Below, one piece after another: positions 1-8,901 of a stretch of 64,000 bases of DNA. A model generated the notes under the pieces. The model was given only the letters and a program-made list of their open reading frames with translations, did not search any database and was not told the DNA's origin. The DNA is taken from NCBI RefSeq assembly GCF_005849285.1, contig NZ_CP040517.1, positions 1,246,501-1,310,500 on the forward strand. The letters run 5' to 3'. How positions within the stretch are numbered: the stretch's first letter is position 1; each line of letters opens with the position of its first letter. The stretch is from Luteithermobacter gelatinilyticus. GTDB taxonomy: Bacteria > Pseudomonadota > Alphaproteobacteria > Sphingomonadales > Emcibacteraceae. A program made the translations under genes and the position numbers.

Positions 1-864
1 CGGATAATCATCATAGGTTTGGAGCATGTCCATGTCTCGCGGGCCAAGGCCGGCCTTGTGATACATCTCGTCGGCATAAGCCGCCCAGCCGCCGCGGATT
101 TGTATTGGATCATCGGGAAAGGAATTGTGCAGTTCGCCGGTGCTGAGAATTTCTGCATAAGCCAGTCCCAAATGGTGGGCCCGTTCCGTGCTCATCACCA
201 GAAATGCCTCCGCCCCAGCGCAAGGCATGACACAGTCCAGAAGATGCACCGGCCCGGCGATGGGACGGGCGGAAAGGTAATCTTCCCGGGTCATGGGTTT
301 GTTTCTGAACAGGGATAGGTCGAAATGATTGGCGTTGTGGCGCTGACTGAGTGCAATACGGGCGAAGTCCTCCCGCGTGGCACCGAACCGGTCCATGTAA
401 TGCTGGGTGATCTGGGCAAAGGCCATGTTGGGCCCTCCGGCGCCGTACCAGTAGGCGGAACTGTTGGAAAAACTGCTGAAGTCATGCACCAGTTTTTTGA
501 AACTTTCCGCATTGGCCGTATCGCCACCGATACAGGCGATAATATCTGCGTCTCCGGCCTGGACGGCACGAGCGGCCCGTTGCAGGGCAATCACCCCGGA
601 TGCCCCGCCATAGGGGAGGTCCGCGATCCACCGGGGGCTGAGGCGCAGATATTCGGTAAGGGTAATGGTGCTGTCCGGCCGCAATGTGAAACTAGAGGTG
701 GCCAGACCGTCAATCTGGTCTTTTTTCAGACCGCTGGTTTTAAGCAGTTCTCTGAGTGCAGAACCGATAAACCACGGAGCGCCATACGGGCTGCTTTTCA
801 CGTAAGGCAGCGTCACCGGCGCGGTCAGCGCAACTCCCTCATATCCGCCGGATGCCTTGCTCAT
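1..864 (-). CDS. Thiolase-like acetyl-CoA acetyltransferase, C-terminus cut by window edge
   Basis: Reading the minus strand from an ATG at 864 gives an open frame of 288 codons that runs off the window. It resembles the SCP-x/thiolase family: an N-terminal half with LPYGGASG followed by AGDADIIACIGGD, then the segment FAQITQHYMDRFGATREDFA and a TREDYLSARPIAGP stretch. In true thiolases the loop at GGASG carries the nucleophilic cysteine (NACATG-like). Here no Cys is visible at that place, which is common in the lipid-transfer/thiolase-like branch that may not cleave acyl-CoA. The ATG overlaps the stop of the upstream CoA ligase gene (ATGA), so the two are translationally coupled and probably act on the same acyl-CoA. 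The family call is good; the reaction is uncertain. Confidence 0.75.
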   Translation of the reverse strand, partial: MSKASGGYEGVALTAPVTLPYVKSSPYGAPWFIGSALRELLKTSGLKKDQIDGLATSSFTLRPDSTITLTEYLRLSPRWIADLPYGGASGVIALQRAARAVQAGDADIIACIGGDTANAESFKKLVHDFSSFSNSSAYWYGAGGPNMAFAQITQHYMDRFGATREDFARIALSQRHNANHFDLSLFRNKPMTREDYLSARPIAGPVHLLDCVMPCAGAEAFLVMSTERAHHLGLAYAEILSTGELHNSFPDDPIQIRGGWAAYADEMYHKAGLGPRDMDMLQTYDDYP

Positions 865-2483
865 GTGCCGGTTCCTTCGGTCTTGGGGCGTTTCTTCAGG
901 GATCTGAGATCATAGGTCTTTCCCTGTTCGACAAGTCTGCGGCATAAGGTTTTCACCTCACCGCGTTGCAGTTTTTCGGACGGGGTTTTCGGCAGCTTGT
1001 CCACAAAGGCGATATATCCCGGCAGCTTATAATAGGCGAGCAGGGGCATGGCCGTTTCAAAAATCTGCTGGGCCAGGTCCGCAGAATCCTCGAAGCCTTC
1101 AGCCAGTTCGATGGCGGCCATGACTTCATCCCCACGCAGGTCGTCAGGAACCGCTGTGACGGCCACGGTGCCGATGGGCTCCTGCTGCTGAAGGATGGAT
1201 TCCACCTCAACGGCAGAAATGTTTTCGCCACTGCGGCGGATGATGTTTTTTTTGCGGTCTACAAAATAAAACGCCCCTTCCGCGTCCTGTCGCGCAAGGT
1301 CCCCCGTGTGCAGCCAGCCGCCCTCCCAGATTTCTTCGGTCGCGGCCGGATTCTTATAATAGCCGGAGAAGAAACCTTTTCGCGGATTGTTTCCCTTGCG
1401 CCGGACCAGAAGTTCGCCGACCTCGCCACAAGGTACATCCTGTCCCGTGTCATCTACAAGACGCGCTTCCACATCCGCCGGGGCCTTGCCAAAACAGCTT
1501 TGGCCCACATGGCGGGGTTCCACATTTGCGGTGATGCAGCCGCCGCTGCCGGATTCGGTCATGGCCCAGCTTTCAATTAGGGGAAAGCCAAAGCGTTCTT
1601 CAAAGGCGGCGTGATGTTTGGGGTTGACCCCGGCGCCAAAGCCGAACTTGACCTGATGGGCACGATCATAGGGGCCTTCCGGGATCTGCAGAAGAATAGC
1701 CGGCAGAACGCCCAGATAATGCACGATGGTGGCGTTGCTTTCCGCAATGCTTTGCCACCAGGTGCGCGGATGGAAGCGGTCCAGCTGAATAATACAGCCG
1801 CCGTTCATCATCATGCCCATGGTGGAACAGGCAAGCGCATTCATATGCACCAGCGGCAGTGGCGTGAGCAGACGTTCCTTGCCAGGCTCTAGCGTACAAT
1901 AGCCGCCAATATCCCGGTACCAATGGCCAAATTCCAAGAAATATTCGTTGCTCAGCATGCAGGCTTTGGGTTTTCCAGTGCTGCCCGAGGTGAACATCAG
2001 CGCGCATTCAGTCTGTTCGGTCTTCTCCCCTGTCACAGCTTCCGGCTGTTGCGGCAGGGTTTCAAGATCCGAAAGGTTGACCACGGGACAATTCAGGTCC
2101 TTCACAGCCGAGGCGATATAGGCCGCGCGTTCATCCAGGCTGATCACAGCGGCGGCTTCGCTATGCGAGACGAGATAGTTGATTTCTTCTGGGGAAAATT
2201 CGGGATTGATCGGTACAATACTGACACCAAGCGCATTGAGGGCCAGCCAGTGCATGAAAAAATCCGGCCGGTTTTCCAGGACAAGGCCCATTCTTTGGCC
2301 GGTGGTCAGGCCGCGCCTCTGATAAAAGACGCGCAAGTGTTCCACCTTTTGCGCCATTTCGCCATAGGTGAAATCAATGGGGCCATCGTGATAGGCGGTA
2401 CAGGCGGTCGCGGGGATATGCAGAAAAGGGCGGTTCCCATAGGTGGCCACGCTGTTCTGAAACGCGTCATATACTGTTGTCAT
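861..2483 (-). CDS. AMP-forming acyl-CoA ligase (CaiC-like)
   Basis: A 540-residue member of the ANL superfamily that activates a carboxylic acid with ATP and transfers it to CoA. The AMP-binding loop TSGSTGKPKACML lies near residues 165-177. The motif GWLHTGDL and the hinge DRKKNIIRRSGENISAVEVE lie in the last third, followed by the lysine-bearing C-terminal lid (KLPKTPSEKLQR). The length and the hinge wording resemble crotonobetaine/carnitine-CoA ligases more than long-chain acyl-CoA synthetases, but the substrate cannot be read from the sequence. The stop overlaps the start of the thiolase-like gene by ATGA, so the two form an operon. Upstream is an AT-rich intergenic stretch with a long inverted repeat, a likely control site. 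Confidence 0.85.
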   Translation of the reverse strand: MTTVYDAFQNSVATYGNRPFLHIPATACTAYHDGPIDFTYGEMAQKVEHLRVFYQRRGLTTGQRMGLVLENRPDFFMHWLALNALGVSIVPINPEFSPEEINYLVSHSEAAAVISLDERAAYIASAVKDLNCPVVNLSDLETLPQQPEAVTGEKTEQTECALMFTSGSTGKPKACMLSNEYFLEFGHWYRDIGGYCTLEPGKERLLTPLPLVHMNALACSTMGMMMNGGCIIQLDRFHPRTWWQSIAESNATIVHYLGVLPAILLQIPEGPYDRAHQVKFGFGAGVNPKHHAAFEERFGFPLIESWAMTESGSGGCITANVEPRHVGQSCFGKAPADVEARLVDDTGQDVPCGEVGELLVRRKGNNPRKGFFSGYYKNPAATEEIWEGGWLHTGDLARQDAEGAFYFVDRKKNIIRRSGENISAVEVESILQQQEPIGTVAVTAVPDDLRGDEVMAAIELAEGFEDSADLAQQIFETAMPLLAYYKLPGYIAFVDKLPKTPSEKLQRGEVKTLCRRLVEQGKTYDLRSLKKRPKTEGTGT

Positions 2484-2520
2484 GATATTGCTCTTGCCAT
2501 CCCTGATATGGTCTTTGTTA

Positions 2521-2593
2521 AATTATCCATATGATATACCAACAAAAAATATATGAAAAGTGAAAAATAGAAAAATCATATATATGGATAATT
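2521..2593. promoter_or_regulatory. AT-rich inverted repeat upstream of the CoA ligase operon
   Basis: The arms AATTATCCATATGAT (2521-2535) and ATCATATATATGGATAATT (2575-2593) are inverted copies; the outer 12 bases match perfectly and the right arm carries an extra ATAT. The stretch lies between the ligase start (2483) and the stop of the lrp-like gene (2632), both on the minus strand, so it is placed to control the ligase-thiolase operon. Spaced AT-rich half-sites fit a dimeric regulator such as the adjacent Lrp protein, but this is inference. Confidence 0.45.
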
Positions 2594-2631
2594 CTACTCT
2601 TTTTTCAAAAGTATAGCATGAAGCAGAGGGG

Positions 2632-3108
2632 CTATGAAGACAACTTCAGGGGCAGGGCAGTGGTGTATTTGACCTTGGTAACGGCGAACCGGGAATGAAC
2701 TTCGTTAACCATATCCATTTTCAAAAGCTTGTGGCGCAGGAAATTTTCATAAGCGGTCATGTCCGTGGTGATGATTTTCAGGACATAATCCATAGAACCG
2801 CTAATGGTGTAGCATTCGGTAACCTCGGGATAGACCTTGATCAGGCGCTCAAAATCCTCAAGCGCATTGTCCCGGTGGTGGGACAGTTTGACATTGGCGA
2901 AGGAAACGATGTTCAGGCCGAGTTTTTCGGCATTGAGCAGGGCGACCCGTTTGTCAATCAGGCCCATCTCTTCAAGTTTCCGGATGCGTCGCCAGCAGGG
3001 GGCGGTCGATAGTCCCACCTTGTCGGCCAGCTCTGTATTGGTGAGGCTGTTATCTTCCTGAAGAGCGGCGAGAATCTTTTTGTCTATGTCGCTTAATTTG
3101 TCCAGCAT
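2632..3108 (-). CDS. Lrp/AsnC-family transcriptional regulator
   Basis: At 158 residues it has the standard length. The N-terminal winged helix spans about residues 5-60 (DKKILAALQEDNSLTNTELADK, then STAPCWRRIRKLEEMGLI). The C-terminal RAM ligand-binding domain follows, with the VTECYTISGSMDYVLKI core typical of the family. Lrp proteins form dimers to octamers and respond to amino acids. The gene is divergent from the indolepyruvate oxidoreductase gene, and the 140-bp gap between them carries an inverted GCGAAAT repeat, so it most likely regulates that gene, and itself, in response to an aromatic or branched-chain amino acid. A second possible target is the CoA ligase operon downstream. The family assignment is firm; the effector is unknown. 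Confidence 0.9.
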   Translation of the reverse strand: MLDKLSDIDKKILAALQEDNSLTNTELADKVGLSTAPCWRRIRKLEEMGLIDKRVALLNAEKLGLNIVSFANVKLSHHRDNALEDFERLIKVYPEVTECYTISGSMDYVLKIITTDMTAYENFLRHKLLKMDMVNEVHSRFAVTKVKYTTALPLKLSS

Positions 3109-3157
3109 TATTTTTCCTCTTATTGCGTCTTAAAGGCAAAAATATAGCCAAAATTAC

Positions 3158-3190
3158 GCGAAATAATCTGAAAAAGAAACGTAATTTCGC
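3158..3190. promoter_or_regulatory. Putative Lrp operator between lrp-like and iorAB-like genes
   Basis: The inverted half-sites GCGAAAT (3158-3164) and ATTTCGC (3184-3190) lie in an AT-rich gap between divergent genes, with a further TTCG-rich element just downstream. The position, centred about 75 bp before the GTG start at 3249, fits control of both promoters by the Lrp protein encoded next door. Confidence 0.5.
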
Positions 3191-3248
3191 ATGATTTATG
3201 CAAAAATAATTCGAAAAATCGGGTGGCGGAAATTTACTGGAGAGTCAT

Positions 3249-6200
3249 GTGAAAAAAGACCTTATTTCCCTTGATGATAAATACATTTTGAATGAGGGCA
3301 GCGCCTTCATGTCGGGCATTCAGGCTCTGGTCCGGATTCCTCTGGTGCAACGCTGGCGGGATCGGGCGGCGGGTCTGAATACAGCGGGATTTATTTCCGG
3401 ATACCGGGGATCGCCGCTGGGGGGGTATGATCAGGCCCTGGTCAAGGCGCGCAAGTTTCTGGAAAAGGAAAATATCCATTTCCAACCGGGACTGAATGAG
3501 GAGCTGGCGGCTACCGCAGTCTGGGGCACACAGCAGGTGAACATGTTTGAAGGCGCTCGGTATGACGGGGTGTTTGGTATCTGGTACGGCAAGGGGCCGG
3601 GGGTGGATCGGACCGGCGATGTGTTCCGCCACGCCAATGCCGCCGGAACCAGCCCGCATGGCGGGGTTCTGGCCATTGCCGGGGACGATCATGCGGCTAA
3701 ATCCTCCACTTTGCCGCATCAGTCTGATCACAGTTTTTATGCGACCATGTTGCCGATGCTGTATCCGGCGGATATTCAGGAATTTGTGGAATATGGTCTG
3801 CTGGGCATTGCCATGTCCCGCTATTGTGGCTGTTGGACCGCTTTCAAGGTGACCAGCGAGACGGTTGAAACCACGGCCACCGTAGACCTCAGCCGGGAAA
3901 ACCGGGAAATCTTTCTGCCCGATGAAACGGAATTCGAAATGCCGCCGGGTGGGGTGCATATTCGCCCCAATGACGTCTGGAAGGAACAGGATTACCGCTT
4001 GCAGCGTTATAAACTTTTTGCCGCGCTGGCCTTCGTCAAGAAAAACAAGGTCGATCGCATCGTCATGGACAGCTCCAAGCCCCGCTTTGGCATTATCACC
4101 AGCGGCAAGAGTTATGGCGATGTACGCCAGGCTCTGTTCGAGCTGGGTATTGATCATGATGTGGCAGAACAAATTGGCCTCAGGCTTTACAAGGTGGGTA
4201 TGCCTTGGCCGCTGGAACCGGACGGGGTTCGGAACTTCTGTGAAGGCCTGGAAGAAATTCTGATTGTTGAGGAAAAGCGCGAGCTCATCGAAAACCAGCT
4301 CAAGCAGCAGCTCTTTAACTGGCATGCGGACAAGCGACCGAAAGTGGTCGGTAAATATGATGAACACGGCAACTGGCTGCTGCCGCCGGATAATGATCTT
4401 AGCGTGGGGCTCATCACCCATGTGATTGCGGATCGGATTTCCCGCTTCTACCATAATGATCGCATTGACGAACGGCTGGAATTCTTTAACCGGCGTGAGG
4501 CATTGCAGAAAAGTTACCAGCCGCCGATTATTCGCACGCCTTATTTCTGTTCCGGCTGTCCGCATAACACGTCGACCAAAGTTCCTGAAGGCAGCCGGGC
4601 CACAGCCGGGATCGGGTGTCACATTATGGCGCTGTGGATGGACCGCAACACCTCCACCTTTACCCAGATGGGCGGGGAGGGGGTTCCCTGGGTCGGTCAG
4701 GCGCCCTTCACCGATGAAAAACATATTTTCGTCAATCTGGGGGATGGGACCTATTTCCATTCCGGCCTTCTGGCGGTGCGTCAGTCCGTGGCTGCCGGGG
4801 TCAATGTGACCTACAAGATTCTCTATAATGACGCGGTGGCCATGACCGGTGGCCAGCCCCATGATGGCCACTTGACGGTGGAAAGCATCGCCCAGCAGAT
4901 GGTGGGCGAAGGGGTGAAGAAAATCTGGATTCTGACCGAAGATCTGGACCGGTATCGGGACCGCGGGAAAATTCCGGCGCATATCCCGATTCTGGACCGG
5001 GATGAGATGCCCGCCATTCAGGAAGAAGCCCGGAATACGGAAGGCTGCACCGTAATCATTTACGATCAGACCTGTGCCGCGGAAAAACGCCGGCGGCGCA
5101 AACGGGGCAAATATCCGGATCCGGATAAGCGCATCTTTATCAACGATCTGGTATGTGAGGGATGCGGGGATTGTTCGGAAAAATCCAACTGTGTCTCTGT
5201 CGAGCCTCTGGAAACGGAATTCGGTCGCAAGCGGACCATCAACCAGTCCACCTGTAACAAGGATTACAGTTGTGTCAAAGGGTTCTGTCCTTCCTTTGTC
5301 AGTGTGCTTGGCGGTAAGGTTCGCAAACCCAAAGCCATCGGTTTTGATGCGGAGCTGGAAAACCTGCCTGAGCCTGCCATCTCTGAAATGTCCCATGCCT
5401 ATAATATTCTGGTAACCGGCGTGGGCGGCACCGGGGTGCTGACTATCGGGGCTCTTCTGGGCATGGCCTCCCATGTGGAAGGCAAGGCCTGTTCCATTCT
5501 GGATATGACCGGTCTGGCGCAGAAGGGTGGCGCGGTATTGTCGCATGTACGGCTGGGACCGGACATGGATGAATTGCGTACCCCGCATATTCTGACGGGC
5601 GGTGCGGATTTGTTGCTGGCCTGCGACTTGGTGGTGGCGGCCAGTCCCCAGTCTTTTGAAACCATGCAGAAAAGCCGAACCCGGGCTGTGATTAATGCTC
5701 ACCGTATTCCGGTGTCGTCTTTTGTGCTGAACAATAATATCGACTTTAAGCAGGAAGCCCTGAAAAAAGTCATTAACGACCATACCCGCGATGATGGTCG
5801 CTATTATGTGGAAGCGACAGAAATCGCCACGGCGTTGCTGGGTGACAGTATCGCCACCAATGTTTTCATGCTGGGCTATGCCTGGCAGCAGGGGCTTGTT
5901 CCGCTCAAACGCCAGTCCATTGAACGGGCTATCGAGTTGAATGGCGTGGCGGTGGAGCAGAATCTCAAAACCTTTGCTTGCGGGCGTCTTGCGGCCCATG
6001 CGCCGGAAAAAGTGGAGGAAATCATTCGGCCGCTGCTTGATCCGGCAAGCCATGAACATATTGCCGATACGCTGGAAGAAATTGTCGCCAAGCGGGTTTC
6101 TTTCCTCACCGGCTATCAAAGCAAGGCCTATGCTACGCGCTATCAGCAGTTGGTCGGCCGGGTGGAAAACAAAGAGAAAGAGTTGTTCTGTGCCGCCGGG

Positions 6201-6767
6201 GATTTGTCAACGGCCGTGGCCAGATATTATTTCAAGCTTCTGGCCTATAAGGATGAATATGAGGTGGCTCGGCTTTATACCAACGGCGAATTCCTGAAAA
6301 AGCTGGAAGCCCAGTTTGAAGGCGACTATAAGTTGCGTTTCCATATGGCCCCGCCCATCCTGGAGAAGAAGGACAAGGTCACCGGCCATCCCAAGAAACG
6401 GGAGTTCGGCCCCTGGATGATGAAGTTGCTGAAAATTGTGGCGAAAGGACGCATATTGCGTGGGACGCCGCTGGATATTTTCGGCTATACGGCGGAACGC
6501 AAGATGGAACGCGCCCTGATCCGGGAGTATGAGGCCGTGGTGGAAGACATTCTTACGCATTTGCATAAGGATAATTATGCGTTATGTGTCGATCTGGCCT
6601 CTTATCCCGACGGAATTCGCGGATATGGTTATGTCAAGGAAACCAATGTGGAGCGGCAGAAGAAAAAAGCCGCTGAGCTGCGGCAGGCCCTGAAAGAGGG
6701 AAAAACGCATGCCGGAAAAACAGATGACAGGACCGACAACCGGGATGATCAGCGCAAGATCGCCTGA
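3249..6767 (+). CDS. Indolepyruvate ferredoxin oxidoreductase, fused alpha-gamma chain
   Basis: A 1172-residue single-chain 2-oxoacid:ferredoxin oxidoreductase that decarboxylates aryl- or branched-chain pyruvates to acyl-CoA and passes electrons to ferredoxin. The N-terminal part carries the pyrimidine-type thiamine domain (SGYRGSPLGGYD near residue 50). TPP binding follows (GIGCHIMALWMDR, then NLGDGTYFHSG near 495). An iron-sulfur module has CEGCGDC near 637 and further cysteines up to about 680. The gamma domain starts at about 717 (VTGVGGTGVLTIGALLG). The start is GTG after a GGAGAG site. Fused chains of about 1150 residues are usual in alphaproteobacteria. The next gene, an amino-acid dehydrogenase, supplies 2-oxoacids, so the pair would degrade aromatic or branched-chain amino acids. 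Confidence 0.92.
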   Translation: MKKDLISLDDKYILNEGSAFMSGIQALVRIPLVQRWRDRAAGLNTAGFISGYRGSPLGGYDQALVKARKFLEKENIHFQPGLNEELAATAVWGTQQVNMFEGARYDGVFGIWYGKGPGVDRTGDVFRHANAAGTSPHGGVLAIAGDDHAAKSSTLPHQSDHSFYATMLPMLYPADIQEFVEYGLLGIAMSRYCGCWTAFKVTSETVETTATVDLSRENREIFLPDETEFEMPPGGVHIRPNDVWKEQDYRLQRYKLFAALAFVKKNKVDRIVMDSSKPRFGIITSGKSYGDVRQALFELGIDHDVAEQIGLRLYKVGMPWPLEPDGVRNFCEGLEEILIVEEKRELIENQLKQQLFNWHADKRPKVVGKYDEHGNWLLPPDNDLSVGLITHVIADRISRFYHNDRIDERLEFFNRREALQKSYQPPIIRTPYFCSGCPHNTSTKVPEGSRATAGIGCHIMALWMDRNTSTFTQMGGEGVPWVGQAPFTDEKHIFVNLGDGTYFHSGLLAVRQSVAAGVNVTYKILYNDAVAMTGGQPHDGHLTVESIAQQMVGEGVKKIWILTEDLDRYRDRGKIPAHIPILDRDEMPAIQEEARNTEGCTVIIYDQTCAAEKRRRRKRGKYPDPDKRIFINDLVCEGCGDCSEKSNCVSVEPLETEFGRKRTINQSTCNKDYSCVKGFCPSFVSVLGGKVRKPKAIGFDAELENLPEPAISEMSHAYNILVTGVGGTGVLTIGALLGMASHVEGKACSILDMTGLAQKGGAVLSHVRLGPDMDELRTPHILTGGADLLLACDLVVAASPQSFETMQKSRTRAVINAHRIPVSSFVLNNNIDFKQEALKKVINDHTRDDGRYYVEATEIATALLGDSIATNVFMLGYAWQQGLVPLKRQSIERAIELNGVAVEQNLKTFACGRLAAHAPEKVEEIIRPLLDPASHEHIADTLEEIVAKRVSFLTGYQSKAYATRYQQLVGRVENKEKELFCAAGDLSTAVARYYFKLLAYKDEYEVARLYTNGEFLKKLEAQFEGDYKLRFHMAPPILEKKDKVTGHPKKREFGPWMMKLLKIVAKGRILRGTPLDIFGYTAERKMERALIREYEAVVEDILTHLHKDNYALCVDLASYPDGIRGYGYVKETNVERQKKKAAELRQALKEGKTHAGKTDDRTDNRDDQRKIA

Positions 6768-6819
6768 AGGTGAAATATGAGGTAGAAGAATAAACAAACA
6801 AAAAGCGTGGAAAGATAAA

Positions 6820-7887
6820 ATGATCGAAACAAACCAGTTCAAAGGCCATGAGAAAGTTGTTTACCTTCATGACAAGGAAAGCGGCCTGAAGGCGATTATT
6901 GCGGTACACGATACATCGCTTGGCCCGGCAGCCGGTGGATGCCGCATGTGGCCCTATGAAAATGAGATGGATGCATTGACCGATGCGCTTCGTCTCTCTC
7001 GCGGGATGAGTTACAAGAATGCCGTTGCCGGTCTGAAGCTGGGCGGGGGCAAGTCGGTGATCATTGCTGACCCGCACAAAGACAAAAACGAACAGCTTTT
7101 TCGTGCCTTTGGCCGTTTTGTTGACAGCCTCAACGGCACCTATATTTCTGCCGAGGATGTGGGGATTTCTGTAGAGGATATGGAAATCGTGGCCAAGGAA
7201 ACCCGGCATGTCATCGGCTTGCAAAGCAGTGAAAACGCCAGCGGGGATCCTTCTCCCTTTACAGCCCGGGGAACCTATCTCGGCATCAAGGCGGCCGTCA
7301 AGCACAAACTGGGTCAGGACGACCTCAAGGGGTTGACCGTGGCGGTTCAGGGGGTTGGTCATGTGGGGTATCACCTGTGTAAACACCTGGATGAGGCCGG
7401 CGCTCACCTGATTGTGTCGGATATTCATCAACCCTCCCTGGACCGCGTGGTGCAGGAATTCGGGGCGAAGGTGGTATCGGTGGCGGAAATCATGTCTGTG
7501 GCGTGTGATGTGCTCGCCCCTTGTGCGTTGGGTGCCGTGCTGAATGATGCCACAATCCCGGCGCTGAGAACCCCGATTGTCGCCGGCGCCGCCAATAATC
7601 AGCTCGCCCGGGATGAACATGGTCAGATGTTGCATGACAAAGGCATTCTGTACGCGCCTGATTATGTGATCAATGCCGGCGGTATTATCAATGTCTCCGC
7701 CGAGGCCCGCGGCAAATACGACGTCAACTGGGTTAATGACAAGGTGGACAATATCTATACCACGCTCGGTACCATTTTTGAGCGTTCCGATAAAGAAGGC
7801 CGACCCACCAATGTCATTGCCGACGAGCTGGCAGAGGAAATTATTGCCGCAGCCCGGGCCCGCAAGAAACAGGAAAAGGCGGCCTGA
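6820..7887 (+). CDS. Leu/Phe/Val-type amino acid dehydrogenase
   Basis: A 355-residue NAD-dependent dehydrogenase of the Glu/Leu/Phe/Val family, oxidatively deaminating an amino acid to its 2-oxoacid. The catalytic lysine region reads GLKLGGGKSVIIADP near residues 75-90. The C-terminal Rossmann domain has AVQGVGHVGYHLC near 180, and AGGIINVSAE lies close to residue 290. The length matches leucine and phenylalanine dehydrogenases rather than the longer glutamate enzymes. It sits 52 bp after the ferredoxin oxidoreductase gene on the same strand, so its product oxoacid is probably that enzyme's substrate. Substrate preference between Leu/Val and Phe cannot be read by eye. Confidence 0.88.
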   Translation: MIETNQFKGHEKVVYLHDKESGLKAIIAVHDTSLGPAAGGCRMWPYENEMDALTDALRLSRGMSYKNAVAGLKLGGGKSVIIADPHKDKNEQLFRAFGRFVDSLNGTYISAEDVGISVEDMEIVAKETRHVIGLQSSENASGDPSPFTARGTYLGIKAAVKHKLGQDDLKGLTVAVQGVGHVGYHLCKHLDEAGAHLIVSDIHQPSLDRVVQEFGAKVVSVAEIMSVACDVLAPCALGAVLNDATIPALRTPIVAGAANNQLARDEHGQMLHDKGILYAPDYVINAGGIINVSAEARGKYDVNWVNDKVDNIYTTLGTIFERSDKEGRPTNVIADELAEEIIAAARARKKQEKAA

Positions 7888-7950
7888 TGCACATTGGCTG
7901 ATCGATAATTCCTGCTCCGACTCCCTTTAATGGAGGGCGGAAGACGAGAT

Positions 7951-7985
7951 TTTTCCAAACAGTATATTTTTTTCTGTTTAGAAAA
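7951..7985. promoter_or_regulatory. Inverted-repeat operator before the tryptophan dioxygenase gene
   Basis: The arms TTTTCCAAACAG (7951-7962) and CTGTTTAGAAAA (7974-7985) match in 11 of 12 positions, centred in a T-rich spacer. The right arm ends just before a promoter-like pair (TTGATT at 7989 and TAGAGT at 8013, 18 bp apart). A similar TTTAGRAAAATTCT string appears upstream of the XRE-cupin gene, so this is a candidate site for that regulator. Confidence 0.5.
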
Positions 7986-7988
7986 TTC

Positions 7989-8018
7989 TTGATTCTTCCG
8001 CCTTTTTCTCATTAGAGT
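7989..8018 (+). promoter_or_regulatory. Candidate promoter of the tryptophan dioxygenase gene
   Basis: A TTGATT box (7989-7994) and a TAGAGT box (8013-8018) are separated by 18 bp, directly after the inverted repeat at 7951-7985 and about 28 bp before the gene start. The match to sigma-70 boxes is moderate. Confidence 0.35.
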
Positions 8019-8045
8019 GACATGGAATAAAAACAGGAGGCGAGG

Positions 8046-8891
8046 ATGACGGAAAAAGAAACGGTGAAGGCCGTTGATCTGAGCGGTGAAAAGATTCACT
8101 GGGATCAGGATATGAGTTACGGGCAGTATCTTGTCCTGGACAAGATCCTTGAGGCCCAGATTCTGCGGTCCGGCCACCATGATGAGATGATGTTCATCAT
8201 CATTCACCAGGCTTCCGAATTATGGTTGAAATTGTGTATTCATGAACTCAGCGCAGCCATGCGGCACATCCGGGAGGATGACCTGGGGCCGGCGTTTAAA
8301 ATGATCAGCCGCATTGCCCGTATTCAGGAACAGCTCATTCAGTCTTGGAACATTCTGGCCACTATGACGCCGAAGGATTATCTGAGTTTCCGGGATGCTC
8401 TCGGACAGAGTTCCGGGTTCCAGTCCTATCAGTACCGGATCATGGAGTTTGCCTTGGGCAACAAAAACAAAAGCATGATCGAAGTGCACAAGGCCCATCC
8501 CGATATTTACGCACGAGTAAAACAGGTCCTGGAAGCACCGAGCATCTATGACCTGACGTTACAGCTTCTGAAAAAACGCGGCTTTGCGGTGCCGGGGGAT
8601 AAACTGGAACGGGACTGGAGCGAACCTTACGAGTCCAGTCCGGCGGTCGAAAAAGTCTGGCGGGACGTTTATCTTCATGCGGACCAGCATTGGGACCTGT
8701 ATGAACTGGCGGAAAAGCTGGTCGATCTGGAGCATCGCTTCCAGACCTGGCGCTTCAGCCATATGAAGACGGTGGAGCGCATTATTGGTTATCGCCGCGG
8801 TACGGGCGGAACCAGCGGGGTAAGTTATCTGGTGAAGGCCTTGGATTTGCAGTTCTTTCCGGAACTGTGGTCGGTGCGCACCTCTCTTTGA
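8046..8891 (+). CDS. kynA: Tryptophan 2,3-dioxygenase
   Basis: A heme dioxygenase of 281 residues that opens the indole ring of L-tryptophan to N-formylkynurenine, the first step of the kynurenine route. Family marks are the segment HDEMMFIIIHQASELWLK near residues 43-60, which contains the substrate-pocket residues, and the C-terminal GTGGTSGVSYLV loop that closes on the substrate. The start has a strong AGGAGG site ending 4 bases before the ATG. The gene is convergent with the formamidase gene, whose stop lies only 10 bp away. With the formamidase and kynureninase it completes the path from tryptophan to anthranilate plus alanine. Confidence 0.95.
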   Translation: MTEKETVKAVDLSGEKIHWDQDMSYGQYLVLDKILEAQILRSGHHDEMMFIIIHQASELWLKLCIHELSAAMRHIREDDLGPAFKMISRIARIQEQLIQSWNILATMTPKDYLSFRDALGQSSGFQSYQYRIMEFALGNKNKSMIEVHKAHPDIYARVKQVLEAPSIYDLTLQLLKKRGFAVPGDKLERDWSEPYESSPAVEKVWRDVYLHADQHWDLYELAEKLVDLEHRFQTWRFSHMKTVERIIGYRRGTGGTSGVSYLVKALDLQFFPELWSVRTSL

Positions 8892-8901
8892 TCGGGCTGC
8901 T

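Noticed and set aside
3234-6119. 961-codon open frame antisense to the ferredoxin oxidoreductase gene
   Set aside because: It is opposite a clearly recognised gene whose domains are intact. The protein has no recognisable motif and is rich in His/Arg/Pro from codon bias, so it is a shadow frame.
8012-8020. TTAGAGTGA near the kynA start resembling the end of the dispersed element
   Set aside because: Only nine bases match and no right arm is present; it is better read as part of a promoter box.
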